Assembly (NCBI GenBank): GCA_002964805.2
Contig: PUDQ02000010.1
Coordinates: forward strand, 2,728,001-2,792,000
Source: Trametes villosa
Taxonomy: Eukaryota > Basidiomycota > Agaricomycetes > Polyporales > Polyporaceae
Direction of reading: 5' to 3'
Length of the DNA: 64,000 bases
The notes beneath the pieces were generated by a model. The model searched no databases. It was not told the origin of the DNA and worked only from the letters and a program-made list of their open reading frames with translations. The first letter of the stretch is position 1. The number at the start of each line of letters is the position of its first letter. This document shows, one piece after another, positions 21,480 through 32,378 of this stretch. The translations under genes and the position numbers were made by a program.

Positions 21480-24400
21480 GCAGGGAAGATGCTAGATTTG
21501 CGGGCGGGGCGCGGGCGCGGGGAGAGCCGCGGATTCGCCTCGCATACCGGAGACGAGCAGCGGGCGGACTCGACGGGGCGGCGGACTCGGAGGCGGGCTC
21601 GGACACGGGCGAGTGCCTGATCTGTGCGCAGGATCTGTGTGCGGATGGAGAAAGAAACAATGCCTTAGCCAGTACAGTAGCAGTACAGTAGCAGTACAGT
21701 AGCAGTACAGTAGCGGTAGTAGGTCTGGTGGGCGTGCTTCACGCCGCGGATAGAGGACGCAGAACGCAGAGAGCACACTCCAGAAGCACATTTTTGGCGG
21801 ACATATTTGAGCAGCTGCATACAGAAATGCTGACCGCTTGCCTGGCCCCGCTGCGTGCTAGACAACATGTCCCCTCTCGAGCATTATTACACGGCTTGAG
21901 AGGCAGAAATGGTCGCGTTTTGACCAGCACGCGCTGCCCCCCGCGGCGGCGCGATATCTCTCGGCGGTGGACAGCCGCCCTCGTATTACATGCGGCAGTC
22001 GCTTCGCCCGCAGGAGAGCATCGCGCGTCCACGGCCGGGTGGCCGCACCGCCCTCGCACGCTAGACTCGCTCGCTCAGGGCGCACCCGAATACCGTGAAT
22101 CGAGGGCTCATTTCTTACAATAGCCTCGCCCCGTTACGATCCGATTTTGGGCACTCCTCTGCCTCCACTGGCCCGGGAAATCGCGCTGGTCGCCGGCGCG
22201 ACACGGAACCGCAACAGAGATGTCTGTGTCGATTCCCGGCTGCGCAGGCTGCCACGGGCTAGCCGACACGGATAGTGTCCGTAAAAGCCTGAGCACACTA
22301 AGTGCACCGTGACGGAGCCCTCGCGAGCTCGTGCTTGGGCGGGACGCGCCGACGGCGTACGGGCCAAGCACGAGCTCGGTCCGTATCTGCTCGTGTATAC
22401 ACAGAATATACTGCTTTGTTCAACGGGGATGTAGGTGCAGGCGTACCTCTAGTTGAGCGTTATGGACGCCTCCTGCATGGCGTGAACCGAGCCGAACGGG
22501 GAGCGATCGCGAACGCGATGCTCACCCTGTGCATCAGACACGGTGACGTCGCGTACGCCCTCCGTTGTGTCGGTGTCCGTTTGCGCTGGCGCATGCGGGT
22601 CATGCAGCAGCGGGTACCGCGTGGAGAACGTCGTGGACAGCTGCACGAGCTCAGCCGGGATCCCCGTAGTCGCGTCGCCTGAAGATACACACTCGAGGTC
22701 GGAGACGCAAGCCTTTCCCCTCGGAGAGCGGCAAGAATCCGTCCGGCGGGCAGTTACAGAGGCCCGTGTGCGCGAACGTGACAGACGGCGGTGTAGTGTA
22801 CATCGGCTCATTTCTGACTCGCCTGCGGAACGGGAAACCCAGGGGCTGCTGTTATGCCCTCGCACCCTTGCTCGCTAGCGGTGCAGGCCGGAGGCGACAA
22901 ATCAGGAATCCCCGTACAGCACAATGTTGTACACGAGCGGAACTCACCTGCGTATGCCTTCGCCCGCTGAACGTGAACCCTCGCTGCCAGTGCAGAGCGG
23001 ATTTTTGCGCGCGGCGCGCAGCGCGCGACACGTCGATCTCGCGCGAGCTGTAGAACTGTGCGCAGCCGCCCTATCCGTCAACTGCAGGCGTAAACAAGAG
23101 TCGCAGGACACACCGGAAAAGGGACTGCACTGCCGCATTTGTATCGTCTACCGTGAGCCGCGGCGAATCGAATTTCTGGCGTGCCGATGCACACGGCGGC
23201 CGGCTAGTGATATCCCGGCTGACGAGGGTGCGACACGCCGAGAGGTAGTGTCCCTGCTATTCTCAGAGGCCCGCCGCCGTTCCCGCCGCTGCACGAGCCG
23301 GCAGAAACCACCGAGATATTCTCCGCTTCCCAGGCGCAAAGACCGCGCGGCAGTGACGCATTCGCATGCGCCGTACCCTACGCATCGCCCTCTCGCACTC
23401 ACCGGAGACACACCGTATACAGTCCCGTCCGTCCGACCTGGACAGAGAACCCGGCGGATTCTAGACGCGATCCCCAGCGCTGTGTCCGCATCGGGGCCGA
23501 ACCACGGGAGATGGGCAAACCGGGAGCGCCGACTATTCAAGAATACGGTCTCCGACTCGAGAAAGTAGGTACCTTGTTCTAACGTGTGCGTAGGCCTCGA
23601 AGCGCGACAGCCGCATGAGGGCGCGCGAGGTGGGATGCGTGGTGTCGGAACCCGTGGAGCGAGCGGGATGCGAAGAAGTGCAGGGCCGGCTGGGAACGCG
23701 CCGATTCCCTGCGCGAGCTGGCGCGTACGGACGTCGGCTCGGCGGACATTTCTAAAACTCCAGGCGCGGGTGTGAGAATAGCAGCGGCCGCTCGAGCACG
23801 CCGAAGGGATGCACGAGCCGGGGAGCGGCCTCAGGCAGAAGCACTCGGTGCCCGTCGGCGACTGCACGGGTGCAGCCTACGAGCTGCCTTCCTGCGCGCA
23901 TGTCCGTGTCAGTAAGCCCGCAGATTGTCGCGTCAAGGTAGCCGACCGACTTCGATGAGCGGACTCGAGCGCGAAGATGTCGAGGGCGCGAGCCCGCGTG
24001 CCGGTGCGCTCACAGCTCCCGCCGCGGAACGGACACCCTACAAACTACATTACGATGCGGCTGGTCGATAATATAAGTCGTAACTCACGCTCGAGTACCG
24101 GCAGGAGCGCAGGTACGCGGAACGTCGTGTCTGACAGCGGGATAATATCGGGGGCCGGACCTAGTAAAGCAACGGCTTAACTAGTTGTGACAGAACGGTT
24201 TCGGACGATCACACTCACGTCTGCGGCCGGCACGGTGCTTTCAACGCGCGAGTAGCCCGACAACCGGCTCGAAACTGGCCCTGGTGTCGGTTCCCTGCCG
24301 GGAAGCGCGTAATGGCGACCGGGGGACGGAGGCGGGATGTCCGAGAGTGTCCTCGTACACTGTAGCAGGGTGAGCACATCGGGGACAGACTCGGACGGTC

Positions 24401-27400
24401 GGAAACGGTACGTACCGTAGCTGAGAGCCTCGCGGTCTCCCCGAGAACCAACAGCGTCGTTGTACGCCCGTCAGCCATGTCGAGCATCGACCGGTGGCGT
24501 GTTGTGACTCATGGACGGATGCCCTGCCGCCGTCCAAGTGATTAAGGTACTGTGCCATCACTTACTACAAGTGCTCGACCTCGAGCTGTCCGCCCGCCGT
24601 CGGTATCCGAATAGGCCGTTCTTACTCAAGCCGCCGATGCATGCGCCGCTACTCTGCCGCCCCGTCTGTGAAACGAGGCGACGCGAGCTCGTGCGTCACG
24701 CTCGCCGCGCCCGCCGGCAGCACACAGGTCTCGCGGGCGGCGCGGCGGCGGCAGAAAAGCGCGCCGCCGAGCGTCGCGAACAGAACCCGCGGGCATGCAC
24801 TTACCCCGATCCGCAGAGCGCAAGCACGCGCCCCTTCAAGTTCGAGCCGGGAGCCAACCAGGCGGCGATCGCGAACACGAACGCGAGACCTGCATACCGC
24901 ACATCAATTGCGCAGAACGGCGGCCAGTACGTACGTTGCACGCGCCCTCGCCGAGCATCCCGCTGCGTCACGGTGCAGGAGGTCATTCCCCTCCGCAGTG
25001 CCCCCGGCCCCCCGCCTCCTCGAGCCATTTGTGCGCAGAACCCACCCAACGCAGAGAGAGCGTGCGCACGCCCTCGTCTGTCCGTCTGCAGCGCGCGCCG
25101 ACCGCGGCACGCCGTGCGTTCGTCCAGGCCCCTCCTCCTCGGCGGCGGAGACCGCACGCTCGCTTCCGTTCGAGGGGCGCGGGCGGTCGCGGCGCGGCAG
25201 AGCTGTCAGAGCCGCGATGAGTACGTGTACGCCCGGTCTGGCGCGGAGCAGCCACTCACCGCCGACGCGTCCCCGCGCTGCTGCGTGTCCCGGGCGGGCG
25301 ACCCGGTTGTGCGCGTCCGCTCGCGAGCGCTGCCTGCAGGGCGCGGGTGGAGACGTCCCGCACAGCGACGGCAAGCGCATCGATGCCGTGTGTCCCTTCG
25401 TTCTGCTCGTCTCAATCGTGTGACCGCCGCTAACATCGAGCTAGGGCCCACGCGAGCAGGTGTAGCACCTGCGCGACGCGTCTATAATCGCGGTGAGCAC
25501 TCGTACTCACACGCACCGTTCCGCTCGCTCACAGGGCAGAGACCCGCCCCGCTGACGCATGCGTGCGCCCTCCCGACGAGGCGCAGCCGCCCTGGCTCGC
25601 ACACCGCCGTACAAACCGGCCGCACTGCCCATGCACATCCCAGCGCGATCTCATCTCGCTATGCGCGCCTCGAGCTCGACGGACGCGAATTCGGCCACAC
25701 GCCCGCTCGTACGTTCGCGGCTCTCTGATAGACGTCGAACGCCACTCACCTGCGAATCCCGTCGGCTCGGGCCCCACCGGCGTGCACGTCTGTGCTCGAC
25801 GAGGACAGACCCGTCCTCCACGGCGCAGACATCTGCTCTGCAGCGCATGCCGCGCTCGTGGCGGTGCGATGCGGGTCGGAGGAAGTAGACGGGGAGGGGG
25901 GACCGTCTCGTATATTCATCCGGGGTAGTAGTCGGCCGTGAGGGAGGGGAGGCGGCGTCGGGGCACCGCGCGCATCGAGCGAGAACGCGCCCCCGCGCCG
26001 ACTCGAGCGCCGCCGCCGCGCCTCCCCCGTCCGCGCCTCGTCCCACTTCGCTTCTACGCACGCACGCTGCCCACGCCGCACCCGCGCGACTCCCCGTCTC
26101 GCCAGGAACCCAAGACGCGGCCTGCGCCGATCCCCGTCCGCGCGCGACGCTGGCCGAAGAGCGTGCCACCGCGCCAGGGTGGGTGTCTATGGGTGCGCCC
26201 GGCGCTCCCGCTGCTTCTACCTGAGCCCACTGCTGTCGGCGGGGCGAGGCGCGGGGCTCTGCGAGGACGGGCGCGGGACGGCCTGCGCGGCGGAGGGGGG
26301 AGCGGGGTCTGTCCCGAGCGCGCTGCGTCTGCTGCGTGGGGTGGGAGTCTCGGCGGGGGCGTGGACAGTCTGAGCCGGGTAGCTCGGCGGTAGGAGCGGC
26401 GGTCGTTGGTGTGTGCGCGTTCGGGCGCACGAACGGAAGCGCGGACGCGGGCCCTAAGCAGGGGCGCATCCGGCGACGCGCGGGTGTGTTTATTTACGCC
26501 GAGGCGGCACGTACAGAGCTCTACCAACAAGACGACGGCTTACCTCGAAGTGGGCACGGCGCATACCCACGGGTGCCGCCACCACGTCATGGTCGTCCCC
26601 TCGTTTTCGCACTCGCACACGGGTATACGAAGCGGGGAACGATGTCCCATTCGCGTATTGACGCTTCGGATCGAGAGGGCACGCGTCCACGGCCGCCAGG
26701 GAGCGATTTGGGCGCGACGCCGAAATGTCTAAATATTGAGCGCCTATTTCGAGCGAAGAGCGAGCGCGGGCTCGTATCGTCGATAGCGTCTGCGGCACGT
26801 CAACGGCAGCTTAGCTAACGTGCTGCGTGTGAGCTGAAAGTACGTAGATGCATAATCAGCAATTTGGGACGAATCCATCGAGGGAACGAGGAGGTACCTG
26901 GGGAATTCGCGGCGAGGCCGGCGGCGAGATGCGTGGTTTTTGCGCGCGGGTGCCTGGAAACGAGCGGAGGCCATAGCGGCGGTTTATACGAGTCTATTAC
27001 ACCTAAAACACAGACAATCCGACTCACCATTCGAGCGGACGGCGGGGTTTTGGTGCGAACGGCACCGTGTTCGGCTCGTAGCACGCTCTCTGGGCCGGAT
27101 CTCCGTGCGCAAACGACTCTACAGAGACCGCCGAGGATGCCCCATGCGCAATGACGCATTCCTGCATGGGGGCGAGCGCGGGACGGGCGTGTGTCGTCCA
27201 AAACCCGGAGATAGCCTGTGCACCGCAGACGGTGTGAGCGGCGTGGATTGGCAAGAAATAATGTAGACGCACTTTTCGGACGAATGCATGGTTTCCCCGG
27301 GAGATGTGGGTGTCTATCTGCACGGGGCGTGCCGGCGGAGTGGATGTATGCACTTTGCGGGTGCGCCCGGTGCGAGGGAGGGCGGGAAACGGGCGCGGAA

Positions 27401-27759
27401 TGCGGCTGGGGCGGCGGGCAGGGAGGAAGAACGCAGGCCAGAAAGGGCTCGAGCAGCACCAAGAGAGCCCATGAAACCGAGAACTGCGGTCTGGCGAGGA
27501 ACGAGAGGCGGGTGCTCGCAGGGCAAACGGCGGGCGAGAGAGGGTCAGGCTCCCCGCCAAAAGAGCGGTCGAGCAGGCCTGACGCGCGCCTAAAGGGGGC
27601 GCGATCGAGCAGACACAGGGCAGACGGCGGGCGAGAGACGGGCGAGGGCGCTCTCAAGACGTCAGTCGGGCCAGCTGAGCGCGAGAGCGAGAGGGCGAGG
27701 GCAGCTGCCAGTGCAGGCGCTCGCTGCGATCGGCGGGACTGGCGCGTGACGTCACGCGT
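21480..27759. repeat. 6.2 kb spacer, copy 2
   Basis: Counterpart of 11982-18179. In a sampled 60-bp stretch three of 60 bases differ. The candidate minus-strand exons seen in spacer 1 are present here, but one carries a stop (23752-23754), and the exon matching 13434-13560 is also disrupted by a stop and a frame change. The 11-bp minisatellite is at 21671-21714. No other gene is supported. Confidence 0.6.
21671..21714 (+). repeat. 11-bp minisatellite, four units, second copy
   Basis: Four tandem agtacagtagc units, identical in number to the array at 12173-12216. Confidence 0.95.
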
Positions 27760-27864
27760 CCTGAAGGACCCGAGCACACAGCTGCAGCCCTACTGCAGCC
27801 TCAGCCAATCCCATCATCTTCCCTTGACTTCCCCACCCCCCCTCTCCTCGTCTACCACCTCGCC

Positions 27865-30082
27865 ATGCCCGCCCTCGCCGCTTTCCCCGATGAACCTGTC
27901 GCGCGCGCTGCCGCCGTGGTTCGACTCTATGTGCACCCCCGGGATCAAGCCCCGCTCCTCGCGCTCCTGCATGCGCCCCTAACGAAAAGGGCCGGAGCAA
28001 TGTCGCGTAGAATATCTTACAGTACGCAGACGTGTACACTACCGACGGCGACGCTCGCTGCCTCAGCCAAGTCGCCGGCTTCTTCCGGCACAATGTTATC
28101 CTCCCGGGTATCGTACTGTGGACATACCACATCCCCCTCCCCTCGCCTTGCCCGCGTGTTCCAGTGCATGCGACGGGTGGAATGACCCCGGAACCGAGGA
28201 GCAGGCTTTCTCACAGCGGCTTCAGCTCTGCCGACCAGGTCTGCTCTCCAGCGGAGGCGGAGGCTATCAATGACCTCAAGGGTGTCATGGAATCCGTTCG
28301 CACGTTTATTCTGTCCGTGTATATGTAGAGCTCACACTTCTCCGTCCCAGGCGGCAGAAAGAGACAGGTATAGATGTGTAGTCTCCGGAAAGCTCGACCC
28401 CGAGAGCATCGCGAGTGGGTAAGTCCCATTCACCTTGTGTATGAGGGGATGCCTTGGGAGACGTGCACATATTGTTTGCATATATCCCATATTGGCTGCG
28501 GTTATTGCTCGGCACGCAGAGGGGCGAATAGGGTGCGACCGTAGCGCTGGGTTATTAGGGAAAGGCCCTCGGCAGGCATTCATGCATCATGCCTATGCAG
28601 CAGAGTCAAGTGGTTACAGGAAATGCTCTCGACGCGGTCCGACCGGAGCCTGACACAACCAGACCCCGGGTTGGACCACAAAGAGTTTGACCCGGAGCCG
28701 GGTTGGGGAATAGGACCGCGCTGCGTACAGGACACATACTCATACCCCGGGGGAGTGGGTCACATACGATGACAACACCTTTCAAACCACGGTGTACGCC
28801 TGCGTTTCTGAACCACTTTGTCAAAGAGCTTTCGCAAGTCTGGGGGATTACCCGTACCCGCGGGTCTGCACCCGCTTTGGAGTGCGGATTCGCGGGTTGG
28901 ATAGATCTTGTCGTCGGTCAAGTTCCACAACTCAGTTCAGTAACTTGTCGGGTTACCTGTGTCGTTGCCTAGGCGAAACGCGGGCAACGGCATAGGCGTC
29001 CGAAGTTATGGGAGTTAGCAGCGGACGAGTATTGGACCCGTTCGCCCCCCGCTTTGTGGCCCGTGCACACCCCACAACGCGATGAGTGACGGGACAAGAT
29101 GATCATGTCTCGTCCTCCCGCTCTTCACCCCGTTCTACTGGAGACTCGATTGATATGGAAAATGTAAACGCGAACAGAAAGTCGGACCTCTGAGAGGGAC
29201 GTTGAAGGAATTGCAAGACGGGACCAGGGCAGGCACTTTTACCTCGGGCACCGGCGCGTAACATGCGCCATCTTACCCGCCAATTGTTGCAACGTTCCTC
29301 CCGCGTGAATACGGCCGTTATTGCGTAGTGTCGTCGACTCCTCACTGTGCTGTAACTGACTCGCATGTCCTCAGCTCGGATGCATTCGACCTTCCCGACT
29401 GCGGCCTGGAAGTGACCCGCGTCGCACACATCATTCCCTTCTCCCTACGCCACAGCACACGCACCACCTCCGGACACCTCCCCTCCATTTGGTCAGCACT
29501 CGAGTGCTTCGGCGGCGTCGACCTCGGCCCCCTCATGCACTGCGGTATTAACTCGCTCGACAACGTCATTACCCTCTCTGCGACGTGCGCACCTTCCCGC
29601 ACTACCACATGTCCGGACTAACCCTGTCTTCCCCTTTGCTTCCCCCCCTCGGCCCCGCAGCGTACACCGATACTTCACCGAGCTCCAGGTCGCGCTGGAA
29701 CCCCTCCCGGTCCGTAATTCCCTTCCTTGCGTCTTCCGGCGTACCCTGCTGACCCGCCCCGCATAACTACCACCGCCACCAGGACGCGCCCCATACGTAC
29801 ACGGTGCGCACCTGGGGCAAGGTCGCGCCGCGGCTCGGCCTGCCCAAGACCGTGAAGCTCGCGCGCAGCAGCGCCGACGCAGGCCCGCTCCCAAGTCCAG
29901 CGTACCTCGCGCTGCACTGCGCGATCTGCCGCGTGCTGTGGGCCTCGGCGCGCGCGGAGGAGCTCAAGGACGTGCTCGACGACCTCGAGGAGGTTGCCCT
30001 GCTCGCCGCGGACGGGAGCTCCGCGAGCCTGATCAACATCGCCATATACCGCTCGCTCGCGTTCGCCCGCACGGACGCGTAG
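27865..30082 (+). pseudogene. HNH_2 endonuclease, copy 3 (exon-1 frameshift)
   Basis: Exon order as in copy 1, with all splice sites GT-AG, including the long intron 28419-29374 (donor gtaagt). The same base is missing in exon 1 (near 27970) as in copy 2, so the first exon runs out of frame and ends after about 106 codons. The core blocks are otherwise intact: RDRYRCVVSGKLDPESIASG, AHIIPFSL, NSLDNVITLSAT and the full last exon. From the third exon to the 3' flank this copy resembles copy 1 more than copy 2. A protein starting inside exon 2 would keep the HNH core, so residual function is possible. Confidence 0.7.
28419..29374 (+). other. long divergent intron of HNH copy 3
   Basis: GT-AG intron in the position of the other two, 956 bp. 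Mostly unlike them in sequence. No convincing coding region, RNA gene or transposon end was seen. Confidence 0.7.
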
Positions 30083-30453
30083 CGCACCCTCGACCCCCGA
30101 ACCCGGGACCTGGGGACAGGCTGCGTCCCTGGTCCCACAGACAAAAAGGAACTGTAGAGCCCGCTAATGTTGTCTGTTGTCGCACCGCTGTACGGTGTAC
30201 CACCACTCCATGTCTCGCTATCGCATGTCTCGCTACCCGCTGTCCCGCTACCCTTGTACACACATCTTAATTCATCCGGTTGTTGGCTAGTGTCCGCCCC
30301 CCTGAAACACGCGGGCGCACGGGTACATCGGAATAGTTACATCGTCGGGCGGGAGCTGCTGTATGCATCATGGTACACGGGAGACAAATAGCTACATAGA
30401 CATCTGGATATCCTCTCCCCGGAACCGAAGGCGTGGCGGAACGAACGGCGGGT

Positions 30454-31929
30454 TTACGAGTCCTCGAAGCCGCTATCGAACAGGTAATTCGCCGCGAGCT
30501 CCTCGTTCTTGTCGCATGCAAAGTACGCCTCGATCACCGCTTGCCGGGGGAAACCGAGGGCCTCCAGCTGCGACACAGTAAGTTGAAGGCCCCTATCGTA
30601 GAAGAAACATTTGCACGCACCCGCTCGATCGCAGCGCGCTCCTCCTCGGTGACATGGACAACCTGAGCACCAGGCGGGATACCGCCCTCCTCATCGTCCC
30701 CAAGGTCACCCCCAAGGAGCTGCGCGAGCGCCTCGGGGTTCTGCGCGAACAGCTGCGCGATCTGGGGGTTCTGCGCAGCGATCTCCTGGATCACGGGCTG
30801 GATGAGCGCGGGGTTCTGCGCCATGATCTCGCGCAGGTGCTGGATTTGCGGGTGGCCCGCAAGCGCGGCGAGTGCGGCGGCACCTCCGGGGCCTCCTGCC
30901 GCGCCACCGAGGCCACCAAGGCCACCAAGACCTTGGCCGCCGCCGGGCTGGTGCTGCTGTTGCTGCTGCTGGGCGAGCTGGAAGAGGTTCTGCGGCTGGG
31001 CGGGCTGAGCGGCCGGGGCGGGTTGAGCAGGCTGAGCAGCAGCTGCGGGTGCAGCAGGAGCAGGAGCCGCTGCGGCGGGCTGGGCTGCAGGAGCCGCTGC
31101 GGGTGCGGGCTGGTCCAAGTGCGCAGGAATACCCTACAAGGCGTACATTAGTCAGCTTCTCAGCTCAGAAACACAAATATGTGGCCAAACATACGTTGAA
31201 GAGGTACTCGACCGCGCGCTCGGGGTTGTTGAAAGACGCGCGGAGGGCCTTCATCACCTGTTCCCGCTCGAAGCCCATCTCAATCATGTTCTGGACTGTT
31301 GACTGCAGAGCCTCGCCGGTAAGGAATCCGTCGCCCAAAGAGGGCGCCGCAACGGGTGCGGCTTGCGCGGGCGTGAGGATAGGCGCGTTGGGAGGCTGGG
31401 GGGCAGCGGCGGGTGCGACGGCAGGGGGTGCAGCGGGGGCAGGAATGGAGCTCTCGGCCGCGGGGACAGCAGCGGCTGGTGGCGCGGTACTTGTGGCTGG
31501 GGCCGCGCTCGTCGAAGCGGCCGCGGCAGGAGTGGGCTTAGGCTTTTACACAGGCAACTCAGATCAGTATAGAACGACGAGGATGGTGAGAAAGACGCAC
31601 CTTTGAGACCATAAGCACCAGGAAATCCTTCTCCTTGATCTCACATGATTCGATCGACTTCGAGTCCGGCAAAACCTTGCCTGTTGTGCCGCATAAGACT
31701 CGTTTAGCAAGCGTAGAGGCGAGGCACGTACCCGAGTAGATCAGCTTCTGGCTCTCGACTGCATGGCCCTGTGTGTCCTGGATCTTCTTCTTGAGGTCCG
31801 CGACAGTATCGGAGCCCTCGGCGTCGATCTGCATGGATCCACAGCGGTAAGAACAGGCCACTCATGACACAGAGACTGAGCAGCTACCTGGAAGACCTTC
31901 TGCTGCAGAGTCTTTACGGTGATTTTCAT
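30454..31929 (-). CDS. RAD23: UV excision repair protein RAD23
   Basis: Ubiquitin receptor that delivers substrates to the proteasome and stabilises the Rad4/XPC damage-recognition factor; nuclear and cytosolic. The N-terminal UBL domain reads [14 protein letters not shown], then [20 protein letters not shown] and [14 protein letters not shown] Pro/Ala linker leads to UBA1 ([20 protein letters not shown] ... [11 protein letters not shown]), a second Ala/Pro and Gln/Gly linker, the STI1 segment ([35 protein letters not shown]) and C-terminal UBA2 ([20 protein letters not shown] ... [11 protein letters not shown]). The UBL is split over short exons. Start chosen at the only ATG giving a UBL N-terminus. 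The gene is convergent with HNH copy 3 and divergent from the LRR gene. It is the only complete one of three RAD23 copies in the window. Confidence 0.95.
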
Positions 31930-32378
31930 GGCTGGGAGGGGCTGATGAGTGATAGAGAGCAAGGTACAGCGGGCGCCAAAGCAAAGTGGATTCGCACTGA
32001 CGCGTCCCAAGCACGTGCGACGTGACCGGCGCTCCCGCCGGCGCCTTCGCCTACTCCGGCCGGCGCGGGACATCCGCCCCAGTGCAACGCCTCTTGCGAC
32101 TTGCTCCCGCCCACAAGCATCGTGCTCTCCGCCTCCTCTCCTGCAGACTTCCACCCAAGCGGCCGCAGCGGTCGCGGCCCATCAGGTTCGTCACAGCACC
32201 ATGCAGGCAGCCGGACGGCCCTCACGCAGTGCCCCACACGTATAGCTCGGTGTTCGGGGTCGATAGCCTGCACCCGCACATGCAGCCGTAATAAGAATAA
32301 GCCAGCCACGCCCCGCATCTTTCTGACTCTGCACCCATACCACGACGACCCTGCCCCCTACCTACCACCCTGAACGAC
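31930..32378. promoter_or_regulatory. divergent promoter region, RAD23 / LRR protein
   Basis: About 450 bp between two divergent start codons; it must hold both promoters. I see no further gene or named element. Confidence 0.5.

Larger units (their letters stand above)
18180..27759. repeat. tandem unit 2
   Basis: Second full unit, with the same order as unit 1: HNH gene copy, RAD23 3' fragment, spacer. It differs from unit 1 by scattered substitutions and small indels along its length and by an almost unrelated long HNH intron. Confidence 0.9.
27760..31013. repeat. tandem unit 3, partial, joining the intact RAD23
   Basis: Shares the HNH gene and the RAD23 3' part with units 1 and 2. At about 31013 it continues into the rest of RAD23 instead of into spacer sequence. 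This makes the right-hand end the likely ancestral junction. Confidence 0.85.

Noticed and set aside
26815..27777. 320-codon minus-strand frame in spacer 2
   Set aside because: The same frame is broken in spacer 1 and amino-acid changes between copies are as frequent as silent ones.
8451..31013. Array as an assembly artefact
   Set aside because: The units differ by substitutions, indels, splice lesions and unrelated introns, so they are real separate copies.
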